From Cinnamomum chago (lineage: Eukaryota > Streptophyta > Magnoliopsida > Laurales > Lauraceae): DNA of 64,000 bases. A model generated the notes under the pieces. That model saw only the letters and a list, made by a program, of their open reading frames with translations, ran no database searches and had not been told where the DNA came from. The translations under genes were made by a program, and so were the position numbers. Below are positions 21,803 through 35,100 of the stretch, piece by piece. The stretch's first letter is position 1. Every line of letters begins with the position of its first letter. The stretch lies in NCBI GenBank assembly GCA_038049695.1, contig CP142452.1, positions 70,189,501 to 70,253,500 on the forward strand, read 5' to 3'.

Positions 21803-24800
21803 ATGGGCTTGGTGGTCTACCACAGTGGATTGCTAATTCACCCCCGATTTAAACCATCAAAGATCAAAGCTTTTGAGTCTGCTTCTCGGTTGCAAGCTCT
21901 GGAACAAGTGGATGAAGAGCTGACAAAGGGCAATGAAAGGGCTGCCTTATCTATTGTGAAGGAATTGCAGGGGAAGTCTGGAGGGCTCAGATGCTTTGGT
22001 GCTGCTAGGCAGGTGGTTTTTAGTTTTATAGACATTGTGCTGGCCTTAATACTCTTATAGCCTGTCATGTTAAATTTTCATATGATATGGATGCTTTGTT
22101 GATTTTGCTTAATGCTATGTCATATCACATATGCGGAGTTTGTCTGATTGTTGTGGATTTGGTAATTTCAAAAGAAGTGCACTAGATGGAAATTGCATTT
22201 TGAGATTTTTTTTTATATTTAAGTTGGGTTTTACTAGACTTGACTTCTTGCAAATAATTTGTTGTAATTGATTGTTTTTTTTTTTGTGTGTGTGTGTGTG
22301 TGTGGTGTCTTCAGCTTTAGATTAGACAACATTAGGGGATTGCATTTGCTACTTTGTTTTTGTCATCCTCTGGCTTCCATATTTGTTTCACTTGTTTTTT
22401 GTTGCCTAATCATTGATGGATGTTTGGATGTGATTCTCTTTGAAGGGGTTGCTTGATGGTGAAATCCTTATAGAGGAAAGCATGTAGAATTTTTATTTTT
22501 GGTTTGCAAAGGTTGGCAATATTATAAAGATTGCTAGCATGATGGTGGGCATAGAGAAATCAACACTTCTGTGGAGGTACTGGGCTTGCTTTCAGATGAT
22601 TGCACTTCCTTGTCCAAGGACCAAGAGTTATGAGAAGCATGTCGGGTGAAAGTCTAAATTTCAGAGTAGAATAGTGTGAAGAATATAGGGCCGGTTTGCT
22701 TGGAGGTATTTCTGAGATGAATTGCAAAGTGTTGGGAATTTTGACTCTTGGTGTGAGATCATGTCTTTTGAGCACATATAGTTCTTTGTTTGAATGCTAA
22801 CATTTTGAAAACACCTCTCTTCTATAAATCACTTTTGACCTTTGGAACTTCTAGAATTTATGCTGGAATCCACTTAGCATTTTGGAAATCACTTGGGGGG
22901 CACCATTTGAGGCCTGTTTGGTTAGATGAATTCTAAGAATTCTCGCTTAGGGAGAATTACGAATTCTCCAAATGTTTGGTTGCAAGCATATGGGGGATAT
23001 GTTGTATGGAGAATTTGGAGAATTTTAAATGTTGTCTCCCAAGAAGTAGAATTCCAAAATGCTAATGGCAAAGAGCTTGTTTGGTTGCAAGCATTTTTAT
23101 AGGAATTCCTTGGTTTGGGATTCCTGATAGTGAAACAATGTTATTTTTGAGAATTATTAATTCCCTGTGCGATTGAGTTTAGATGGTGAGAATTTGCTGG
23201 GTGGGCCATGTGAAAAGTTACTTTTTGGCCAATAGAATTATGATTTCAGAATGCTACTTACTTTGCTTTAGCATTTTGGCCATTTGAAGTCACTTTTGGC
23301 CTGTAGAATTCTGATTTTAGATTTCAGAATGCTACTTAGCCTTGAGCATTTTGGAATTCAACTTTGAGGGATTAGCATTTTGAATTCTCCAAACGTTTTG
23401 ATTTCAGAATGCTACTTTGCTTAAGCATTTTGGCAATGTGAAGTCACTTTTGGCCTGTAGAATTTTGATTTTAGAATGCTACTTCGCCTTCGGCATTTTG
23501 GAATTCAACTTCGAGGGATTGACATTTTGAATTCTCCAAATGGAGATTTCAGAATTTTGCCGGCTAAAAGTGACGTTTCACTTGGTCGGCTTAACAAATT
23601 CCAACCACCTCTACCCAATCAAACTGGGAATTGTGAATTGCAGGAATTCAACTTTGAGGGATTGTCATTTTGAATTATTCAAATGGAGATTCCAGAATTC
23701 AAAGCAATGTTTCACTTGGTCAGCTCAACAAATTCCAACCATCTAAACCTGTTCAAACAGGGAATTCTGAATTGTAAGAATTCCTAACAAGAGGAATTCT
23801 TGGTTGAAATGTTCTCAACCATATATGCCCTAATTTGCAAGAATTCTTATAAGTGCGAATTGCAAGTGGAATTCCGATTGCTCAAGTGTTGTCTAGCATT
23901 TATAATTCAGAATTTTGTAGGCCAGAGTGACATTTCATAAGGCCACTTTTGAGATTCTCATCGTTTAAATAGGGAATTTAGAATTCCCTTGGGATATAGC
24001 AATTGTATTGATTTGAGGAATCCCTTTTAAAGGGAATTTCCGTCGGTCAACTTTGGGAATCCTCACCATTCAAATAGGGAATTAATTCATACTGTGACTA
24101 TTTCTGGGTGGGAGAATCAACCTTTTGTAGATGAGTAAGAGAATTTTCCCATCACCTATGAGGTGTTATTGATCGAAAGTCGAAATTTTGAAGATTGAAG
24201 ATATAATGGAGGAGTTCATGTTTTCAAAGGATTTCAAGTCAAAGCATCACCACAAACCCATGTGAAAAGATAGTGAAGGTTTCTCATGAGAGACTCACAA
24301 AGGTGAGAAGACAAAGGGGAATTGTCTTTGCTGCTGGAAAGAAACCGGGGCACTTTGCAATTTTTTTGCAAGGTGAGGATGGTAGTTGTCGAAGATAAAT
24401 CTCTGCTATGGAGGATTCACAGTATGGAGAAGCCAGTGAGTGAGGGGGAGCCAATTATGAGTGTTGCGATCCATGAAGAATTTTGCATCTTTTGTTTAAT
24501 TCAACAACTGCATTGTTGTCAGAAATCTTAACAAGGGGGGCATGAAATCTGAATTCTTTGTTTGAATGGTGAGAATTTAACAACTATTGCATTGCCATCA
24601 GGATCTCCCGACAAGGAGATATGGAATTCTGAATTTCCTATTTGAATGGTGAGAATTCATAAAGTTTTGGCCTTGTGAAATGTCACTTTTGGCATTTAGA
24701 ATATTTAGAATTCCAGCTTTCGAAATGTCGAACAACACTTCAGTATTTGGAATTTCACATGGGGGACAACATTTGGAGAATTCCAAATTCTCACCAACAA

Positions 24801-27800
24801 GAATTCTCAGATTTCTTTCAAAGAAATAGGTTCTTTCAAAAAAATAGGTTCTAAGTGGCTGTCAATAAGTACGGTCCAGCATTCAAGAAGCTGGAATTTT
24901 GAAAATTTCAAAGGCCAAGTGTGGCTTTTCGAAAGATGTTTCCAAAATTTTAGCATTTAGAATGGCATTCCTAATACTCTAAACGAATGTTCTGACCCAG
25001 TCTAAGAAATTCCCAACACTTGCAATTCTTGTCCGAAATACCTCCAAACAAGAAGTGGTTCTTCAAACCATATGTTCCTCCTTTGAGTTGGAAATGTCCT
25101 CATGCTTAAAATAAAACATTTCCCTAGCTGGGCTTTTGTACGGTCAATACGTCATGCAAAAAGACCAAAATGCTCAAATTTTTGCTATCATATTTACTTT
25201 GTGAAATTTTGCGGTTCTTTCGCTATTCTTTTGGTGCGAGATAGAGATAAAGGTACGCTGAACTTATTGAAGGTTCTCCTTACTGAAGTTCCTCTCTTTT
25301 CTCTTCTTATTAATGGTTTTATCCAAGCCAAGATTGAGAACCTATATGCGCTTTTCTCATCTCTCTTGGTTGCAGGTCAACGGAACCCAGATCTACGAGC
25401 AAAGGTTCAATGCCATGAGGAAAATCAAAGGGAATGTTTTTGTCTGCTTTTTATTTTGATGTTTTATAAGCATTGGGAGGGTGAAGTTAATGAAAGATTG
25501 CTTTTGGAGAGGTTTGTTTGGAGTTAAGGGATAGCTGGTACCTGGGTTTGTATCAGAAAATAGACTCTTACAGTTGGTAATGAGATTTTGTGTTTTTCTT
25601 GGGAGATTTTTTTTGGGTTTAGTATTTGGGTAATAAAGGTTAGTTTTTTGGGCTTTCGTTTTGGTTTTATCTGAACCTGCTCTCCTTTTGGTTTGCTTGG
25701 TGGGTAGGCTAGCTTTGGTGGCTTTATTATCTGGGTGTTTCTGTAGTGGGGCCTTTTTGGGTTGTGAATTTAGGGAGTGTAGTTGGAATTCTCAAAAGTT
25801 TTCTTTGCTTTTCTCTAAAGCTAGTATCCCTTTTGATTTTTTTTTAAATTTTTGGTTATAGTATTTGATTGCTTCTTTTGATATTTTGAGGTCCTTGTTC
25901 AAGGAATTGGTGTTAAGTCTTTCTTGGGTTTTGGATTTTAGTGGGTGGGTTGGTGCTTAGTCTTTGTTAACTTTTAATTTTGTGGAATTGGAAGCTTCTT
26001 TGGTCGGTTCTTTTTCCATTTAATTTGGTGGGTTTAATTAGTGTTCGACTTGTAGTCTGATTTCTGGAGGAGAGAGAAGCTTCATTTCAGCAGGATTTAC
26101 ACCTCATGTGGAAAGTCATCATTCAAAGAGGACTACTCGGAAATTGGCGGCGAGGCTTCTCACAGGCTGTCTTCCATTGAGACTCTCAATTTAGATTTGA
26201 GATGCTCACATTGGGGGATTGTGACAAGGCCTAGGATCATCACTGCTTCCACTAATTGACCCGGGGGGGCACATGACCCTTCCCACCCCCCCTTTCATAG
26301 AGACTCGAGCTGAACTCATGCACAGAGGCACACTTCCCTAACCAGCTGACCAACAGCCTGGGACAAACTAGCCTAACACTTACAGCTTTGTTGGGTATTT
26401 TCTTTTCCAACTTGGTTCAGTGGGGTTGTTGGGAGGTGCCCATGCGCTGACATGATGGTTTTCACTTTCCAGTCACTGGGAGAAGTATAGGGGGTTGATG
26501 CATGACTCAATAAATTGGGAGGAGAATTCATGTCGTCCGTGTGGGTGGGTGGGTGTTTGATCTGTGGGTGGGTGGGTGGGTGATCTGTTGGGTTTAGACC
26601 ATAAAATTATTACAAATACGATAGAACTAGAGTCTCGATGTTTGCTAAAGAAACCTTTTGGGTGAATATTCTTTGGAAGACTGGAAGTAAATGAATAAAC
26701 CATGCAGGAGTCTGCAAATCCAGCAGCAGGCAGAAAGACAGCAACATCTCTTGCTGCATGGGGCTCATGGAAGTGCTTTGGCAGATAGATGGTCGACATG
26801 GTTGTCGATGTATTCTGACTATTTCTCCCCTTGGAAGTTTGGGTTGCTTGCTAATGCTTACCTGTATTTCAAGTCTCTGCCTATATTCTCAATCCTAGAT
26901 ATAGTTTTTTACTTTATTATTGATGATAGTAGGGAGCTTTGCAGTTCTATAGATGTTACTTTCTAGTACATCATTCTTTTCGCTCTTTTTTTATTTTAAT
27001 TTGTTTCCTTAGTTGTTTTGGAGATCTATTTCTCCTATATCATACTTCAATCTATGTTCTGTCTTTGTTTTTGACTAAAATGTCTTATCATCAGTTAATA
27101 GAAAAAACAGTCCCTGGGCCAACATTAAGAAATAATTAGTGAAAAGCTATTTTTATAAGCTGGCTGGCGACCTTACTGTTGTACCCAAACTGTGCTGCAT
27201 GTACACATGCACATGGAAAGTAGGTTATTAAGACATACTATTTTTTTCTGCTCTGGCAGTCTTCTTTATCACCCCACTCCCACCCAACAGACAACACCAC
27301 CCCCACCAAAAAAAGGTTAAAAAGAAAAGAAAATCATATCTGATACCGATAGAGTTCCTTACATCTGTCTTTTCTTTTATGCACCAATGAAGTTTTACTG
27401 CTACCAATGAAAATGGTATTATATTAGTACTCACCTCTAATGAGAATGCCTTCTGATTATTTGTTTAAGTGAAACCATATTTGGTTATCATCTAGCTATG
27501 ATCATGACTGCATAAACTGGTATTTCCATCATTCAAGTATGTTGTTTAATGGTGCAGGTTCCTCAGCGACTCTACTCCTTGGATGAACTAAGGCTGAATG
27601 GAATAGATCCATCTTCTCTTCTTTCACCAGTTGACACCACACTGGGTTCAATAGAAAGAAATCTTCAGTTCACTGCACTTTTAGGGGGACTTTCTGCATG
27701 GGTTGCATTTGGCTTTAGCCAGCTACAAGTTCTAATATTTTCTGTGGGCTTATTGTTTCTGTGGTCTGTTGACTTGGTACGGTCTTTATCTCTATGCTGT

Positions 27801-30800
27801 TTTCTTCTCACTTGTATATTCTCCTTATTGTTGTGTTTAGTCATTGCATCTTCCTTCGCAAAGCTAGTTCTGATACCCTTGATTGAGGTTAGTTGCTGGG
27901 CCAAATCTGAGCCAAAATTGTTAATGTTGGGCCTGGACTTGCATTGCATGTGGCATTATTAATGCTCCCCAGGTTGTGTTTGAAACTGTTTCAGATTTGT
28001 CTGGTGTGCATTTGTGGGTTTAGCAGTTGCCACTTGGGGGATTAGTCCTGTTGGGTCAAAGACCTTAGGGATACCTACGTCATAAAAAAAAGAAAAAAAT
28101 CCTTACCCCATAATTGTAATTTAAGAGAAAAGGTCCAGAGCTTTTGATCATCAAGCTTTCGAAATTTGGTTTTTTTTTTTTCATAGTGAAGTTATTTTAG
28201 TTTAAGTAGATAAGAGCTTAGTGGGGTTAAATTGCCTGGGCTGGGCTTACAGGCTTCAAAATAAAAACTTAGGACCAATTGTCTAATCCAGGCCTGAAGC
28301 ATGCAACACAAAATTAAGGAGTGCACCTGGGTCACTAAACATGAATATGATTAGTGGGAGGTGGCATATGAAAGGTTATTGTAGTTGGCCCACAAAATCA
28401 TCCAACTTGGATGGTGACAATCATCCTTAAGTGCCCGTTTGGCACTTTACTAATACAATCAAAGTCAAGTAAAGCCTCTATTTTTCAGACAAAATGTCAC
28501 ATCAAATGCACTTTATTCAAAACTCCCTCTATCTTTTTCATACAAAAAGTCAAAAAGCAATTACCTTTATCCACTAAAATACAAAAAAATCCACTTTTCC
28601 ATACAAAAAGTCAAAAATATTCCATAACAAACAACTAAAAACAAAATTCCATCATAATCCATTTATATTTTATTCTTTTTTCAAAATCAACTTTACTTCA
28701 CTTGACTCAATTAGTAGAGTTACCAAACTCGCCCTAAAACGACGTTCAAAATCAACACCATCTCTTGAGGTCTTTACATTTGGTTCCTGTTGTATGGTGA
28801 TCCAGGCTATTGATATCATTGGTGGCCCTACATAACAAGAGATTGTGGAAAGTTTTTTTTTTTTGGTACACTTGCTATGCTTTTCTTTTTTGTTTATTAT
28901 TGAGCACCAATCTTTGTAGGGCCCACTCTGCTGAATATTGAGCACGGGTCTTTGTGGGGCCCACTTGGGGATGGGATTTCAATCCCTCCGCCCCACTTGT
29001 ATATGGTGACGGATGCTCATCCTAACCACTTGATCAATGACCCACACGTCTTTATTGTCCTAAATAAGTGCACAGCCGCTACAATAGTCCATTCCATTCA
29101 GATGGGTGCCAAACTTGGGATTGGTAACTATTAGAGGGGTCCTTGTTTTATGGTCCCCACTAAGATGGATTATAAGGTGGGCCCCACTAGGTGTTTGTGC
29201 AGGTGCACTGGTGCTCGGTAGAGGTTTCTCCTTTAAATAAATGTTATGTTAATTGTAATCTTTCATTTATCATTTAAAATTGGTTGTCACATTTTTCTTT
29301 TTAAAATTTTACTTTATGTTATTCATGGTATTTTTTATGTTTGTTGTTTCTAAATTGATTATTCATTATCACCGACAGAGATGTTCTTGTTCTACTGGAA
29401 AAAAAAATTGTTCCTGTTCTGCCTCAACCCTTTTTTTTTTTTTTTTTTTTGAGAATTTTACAAGACTACACCAAAAAGGCCCTCCTAGCTTCCCTTGCAT
29501 TTTTTTTTAATGTGTGTGTGAAATGAGATTTGCATTGATATTGACCCTCCCTTAAACTGGGGCGAGCGTTATCTTCCTCCTCTCTTCCCCAAATCCAATG
29601 TGGTTTGTAAGTCAAACTAGGCTCCATCAAATCCGTTTTTTCTTTTTTTCTAACGGCTTCTCTTCTGAAACCTGAAGATATAGCTTGGGGAGATTTGGCA
29701 CGGGTTCTAGTCAAGGATGAAGAAGGGGACATTGGAATACTAATATTATCGAAAAAAAAAATCTAATCTCCAAATCGATATGGCCTTTTCTTTCTCCTGA
29801 TTATTGTGCTCTTTCCTGCTGCAAATACTCATTTCAGGTTTTCTGTTGATATTTGATTTGTAACCTGAATTAGGGATGTGACAAACTGGAGAAGATTAGG
29901 CTACAAAAACACATTTCAGGTTTTCTGTTGATATTGTTGAATAGTTTTATAGAGAGATGAGCATTTTAGTCTTCCCCATTGTGTTTGGGGTCTGGGGACG
30001 AGAGGAGGAAGATAACGACCACTTCTGTGTGAGGGAAATTAAGACGGCCTTTTTGGTGTAATTTGCATCTAAGGTGGTTTTCCTGTAAAATTCTCTTTTT
30101 GTTTTTGTTTATTTGCATTACTATGCTTCAAATGAGTTGTTTGCCAGTTGAAAATTACTATAATATGGAAAACTCTGTTTTGTTTTGTTTATTTGCATTA
30201 CTACGAGTTGTTCTGCCTCATCCAGTTTTGTTTTGTTTATTTTTGCCCCGTAACACACGTGCACACCATGGAAATCTGTGGCTCAGCTGGATGAGTAAAG
30301 TGCATATGATAGTTGAATTTCTCAGTGATGGTTATTATTAGTTTTTGCTGTAACTTTTCAGTGACTTCTATGAATGATCTTTCAAATTACTTACAGCTTG
30401 TTGTTTAATAGGTTTCTTTTAATGGAGGACTGGGAAGCTTGGTGCTTGATACCATTGGTCATACTCTGAGTAAAAAATATCATTACAGAGTTATTCAAGT
30501 AAGTGTCACCTTTGTCTGCACATATATTGTCTACACAAATTCTATTCTAGTATTGGTGCTTTTTTTTTTTTTCAAAATTTAAAAATTTATCGTGATAAAT
30601 AATCTTATCAAGATTTATTGTTAGAAAAATATTTCTCATGACCCTTCCATTGTAATTGGCACTGAAATGAGCTTAAAATGGTTAGATTTTTGAAGAAACA
30701 AAAACACTACCACTGAGTTGTTGTTTGATTTAATAATAAAGTATATTTTTTTAGAACAATAAATGAAAGTAAAATTGGTCTCTCTAAATTTGTAATCTAT

Positions 30801-32091
30801 GACCCAATAAAATTATAATCCATTTTTTTAAGCCACTTTGTAAGCAGGACATACCATTCAATGCAGAATTAAGGTAATAGGTGCATATGATCATATGGAC
30901 ATACCTTTCAATATGAGGCCAGCTGGCTTAAATTCTGTACACAGAACAGGCATAAAAGTTGAATAAAAAGGGTCAGAGTAATGGAAGAAGCAGTGCCAAG
31001 GGGGTTTTCCTCTTTTTTTTTTTTTTTTTTTTGTCCCTAATGGACCTTGGGACCCATAGGCCCTGCCCACAGTGGACAGGGTGGGTAATCTGGAAATAAA
31101 CCTAGACTACCTTTACCTTTTCCATTGTGCACTGGCCTCCTCTATAGCATATTGGGACAACTGGGTGGTTCTTTATGAGCTAGCATCGCATTCTTTCTTC
31201 TCACTACAACACTATGTAGCCCTGCCAACACTGAATGTATTAGTGTTCTCGATAAAAAAAAAGATTTATGTTTTCCAGCTCCCCTGGAATTTCTCGTGGC
31301 TGGCAAACTGAGCTGTTCGGAGTGAGTAACTGGTCAAATCGTTGTGCTTGTATCAGGGTGTTTACACACCTTGATAAAAACTTCCAATATTGCAACTCTG
31401 CTGGTGTTAGTGTTTTCACACATCGATAAAAAAAAATAAAAAATTAATGCCTTCAAGCAGCCCCTGGAATTTCTCGTGGCTGGCAAATTGAGATGTTTGA
31501 TGGTCAAATGCTTGTATCAGGTTGCATTTGAAGCTCATTGTCGATGATATGTTTTTAATTCCTTCCAAGTTCCACCAATCAATAATATATGGCATGTAGA
31601 GCTATATTTTCCTATTTACTGTTCTTTTTCTAGAGTTCTAAATGCAATTTAAAAGTTCACATAATATTCTTGCTTATCATGAGGTGATTATTCAATTGGG
31701 ACGATTCTACAGCATGAAGCTGGCCATTTTCTAATGGCCTACTTGCTTGGAGTGCTTCCAAGAGGATATACATTGTCAAGCTTGGAAGCTTTGAAGAAGG
31801 AAGGGTCCCTCAATGTGCAAGCCGGGACAGCATTTGTGGATTTTGAGTTCCTTTAGGAAGTAAGTGAATACCTGTTCTTCTTAAGCTTGCAGAAAATCCC
31901 ATACTGTGCACAGGTGTCCAATAAAATTTCCAAGAGTAGTTAGATTTGTAACATAATTTTTAAAAAAATTATTTAAATTACACATGCATAAGATGAGAAG
32001 TTTTTCCAGTTAGGTAGGTAAGAAATGGTACATACTGATTCGATATTTGGATTGTATTACGGCATGCCTAATTGAGAATTCCAAGCCAAGC

Positions 32092-32124
<33 letters not shown>

Positions 32125-35100
32125 AATCCATTAGTGAGGCACACCTCTGAAACCAAATTGCTCAAAATAACAGTCCCACACGGCATGGGCCTAATTTTAC
32201 TTCCATGTCAGATTGATTACATCTTGAGCCCATTGTTATAAATCCATCAGTGGGTGCCTAATGAAATTCAAGGCACCCAACTTACTATTTCACCGTGTTA
32301 GAGCTGGGCCAAATTTTACTCGAATTGAAGTTATTCTATCAATTTGATTGATGGGATGTGTTTAGACATAATCAACCTCATGATTAGCGTAACCCAAATC
32401 ATGTGAAATACATCCAGATCCAATACAAGGTGAGACTATTTATTCTGAGTGGTTTGAATTTCATTGGTGGGCTTGTATGATAGTCTCACAATATTCTTTG
32501 AAGTGTGCTCTTGGAGACTCTGGATTTGTCGAGATGCAATCTGTGAATATGTCTTTTGTGCAAAGAGGGAGATTGGGGGAGTTAGGTTAGTGAGCAGCCT
32601 ACGAGACATAGCAAAAATTCGGAAAAAATCAAACCAAAAGAAAGAAAATAAGGGAAAGGCGTATAGCTTTAAAGAAGAGGATAACTGTCGAATTGTTTGT
32701 TTGTTTGTTTTTTATTTTATTTTATTTTATTTTATTTTATTTTATTTTATAGTTAATGATTTTATCTATAGTATTAAAGAAACTATTACTCCTTTTCTTT
32801 GGGGTTGTTTGTTTGCTCCCATTTCCGTATGTAATTGTTACATGTGTAACATTTATGCATTCTTTTTTTTTTTTTTTTGTTCATTTACACATCACATGTT
32901 GAGACGTATGAAAATGGTGTGTAAATGAGGTCATTTTCATGTGCAAATTTTCACACTTGAAAGGTATAAAACCATTACACAACCCTTTGGTTAGAGGACA
33001 CTAGGGATCAGGTTGTAGTATCAAATTCCTTCACCACCTTCTGATTTTCTACTCCTGTAGGCCCCAAAGTTAAATCAAAATCATTTAGTAAATTTTTTTT
33101 GCCTTGTACACTTGATTGGCAAATGAGATCTATATTTGTAAATGCTACATATGCAAATGTTACATGTGAAACACCCAATGCTTGTGAAATCTGTGATGAC
33201 AATTAGTGCCACAGTATCATAGTTCTCATATATCAAATCTTCACTACCAATGTTGATGCAAATGAAATTATGTAGAATGTAATCTGTGATGATAATTAGG
33301 TCCACATTGTCATATGACCGTAGATTGATAGATGTATCGCTCAAAACATATTTGCTGAAGAGAACCTGGAAAACTGAATATTTATTCTCTAATTCTGTGT
33401 TTTGATAGGTTGTTAATCTTTTGGTTAACAAAATCTTCATTCCCACCGCACCGTGAATAAGGTAATATATCTTTTTCCTAAAGAAGTTGAAATAATATAA
33501 ATTACAATATTTGTTTGCCAAATGTATTAAGCAAGTATCAGTGTACAGTACACTATCATATCATCTAGCAGATAATATACAAGAGTCTAGAAATCTTCTC
33601 CTTCCAAACACCCTCTTATGTTGTCTGTTGCTGCTAATGTTCTCGTGTGGATCAGTTTTTTTAAGGTATTGATATTGATGTACATGTCTCTTTCTTGGTG
33701 CATCCATAAGGATCATGGATACTTACAGCATAAAAACTGTTATCTACATGGAAAGACATAATAATGTGAATCCTGTCTAGACATGCAAAAGGTGCTGGTG
33801 AATGCCTATATCCAGGACTTCCAGTTAATACAACCACCATGTCTTTGCTTTCTTTCTTTTTGAATGGTAAAAATATGACAACTGTATCTTAACACTGCCA
33901 TGATTTTTATGATTCTTACTGTGAATGGGTAATATATCCATATGGTATCCTGTTTCATTCTTCAATTTTTAAATATAGATGCCAAAATCATTGTATCCAT
34001 CTTGGTATCATACTCTAGACCATATTAGTTACTTGCAGATCAAGTGCCATGTTAAACCACATTTTCTGTCGGTCGTTGTGGAACATACATTCTGCTGCTG
34101 CATGACAAATGCTAAATCCTGCCTGTCACCTAGTTCTGCATTTATTATTTCAAAGAAGCCAAAGGTATTAGCCACGGGTAATGGTTTGTAACCATGGCTG
34201 TTCATGTAATGTTAACCTTCACAAATTGCAATATTTAAGGGACTTCGAATAATGGGCAAATCAAATTTTAATGTGATGTTATGTAATGCAACCTAAGGAT
34301 TTGGCTCAGGATAGATCGGAGTTGAGAAATAGAATTCATGTAGCCCACAACAACACCGTTGGGACAAGGCATTGATGATAATGTAATGAGACAGTTCTAC
34401 TGTTTTTCCATTGGAGTTGCTGTATAATCTTATACCTACTTTTATATCATGCAGGTCAGCATGGGAAGAGTATCTTCTCAGGTATTGAAAAAAAGAACTT
34501 TCTTTTATCAGATTTATGAGTCTTGAATGATTGCATAAGTTCATATGATAAGGTTGTTGTTCTTTCCTCCCTTTTAATGTTAAGTGATCTGGGAGTACTA
34601 CAAAATTTTGTTCTACTCGTACGCATGATATCTCGTTTATCTCTCTCTCTCTCTCTCATGGGTGGTGCGTGCATGTGTTTTTGAGGTAGTTATGCATATG
34701 TTACCTCACTTGAATAGCTGTTTCTTACATTCAGTTAAATGGATTCGTCTACTTCAGCACCTGACTGCATCATGGCTCCTTCCTCTTGTATTTTACCTTG
34801 TTTTAGTAGAGGTTTTCTAATGTGACACGGTGATGCAGGCCCTAGGATTAGGGCTTGTGTCACAGGTGTCGAAGCACAATGAAGGTGCCGAAGTATGGGT
34901 GTGCAGATACCATGATTGGTCTCCCTAGAGATAATATATGAGGACACACCTCAAAAGGGATAATACCCAATTTCTATAAATCAACTCTTTGAGAATTTCA
35001 TGTTTACAATGCCATATAAATAAGAAGAGAAAACTTAGTAGCTAAGAAATCTAATCAAACTAAGGAAGTGAATAAAATCAATTTAGGAAATAAAAAATCT

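Noticed and set aside
31854-31856. TAG in exon 4 as a recoded or selenocysteine-type codon
   Set aside because: Land plants do not use selenocysteine, it would be UGA, and relatives have Glu here; damage, polymorphism or sequence error is simpler.
32464-32928. 154-codon plus-strand frame in intron 4
   Set aside because: Runs through the (TTTTA)n tract and poly-T; low complexity, no domain.
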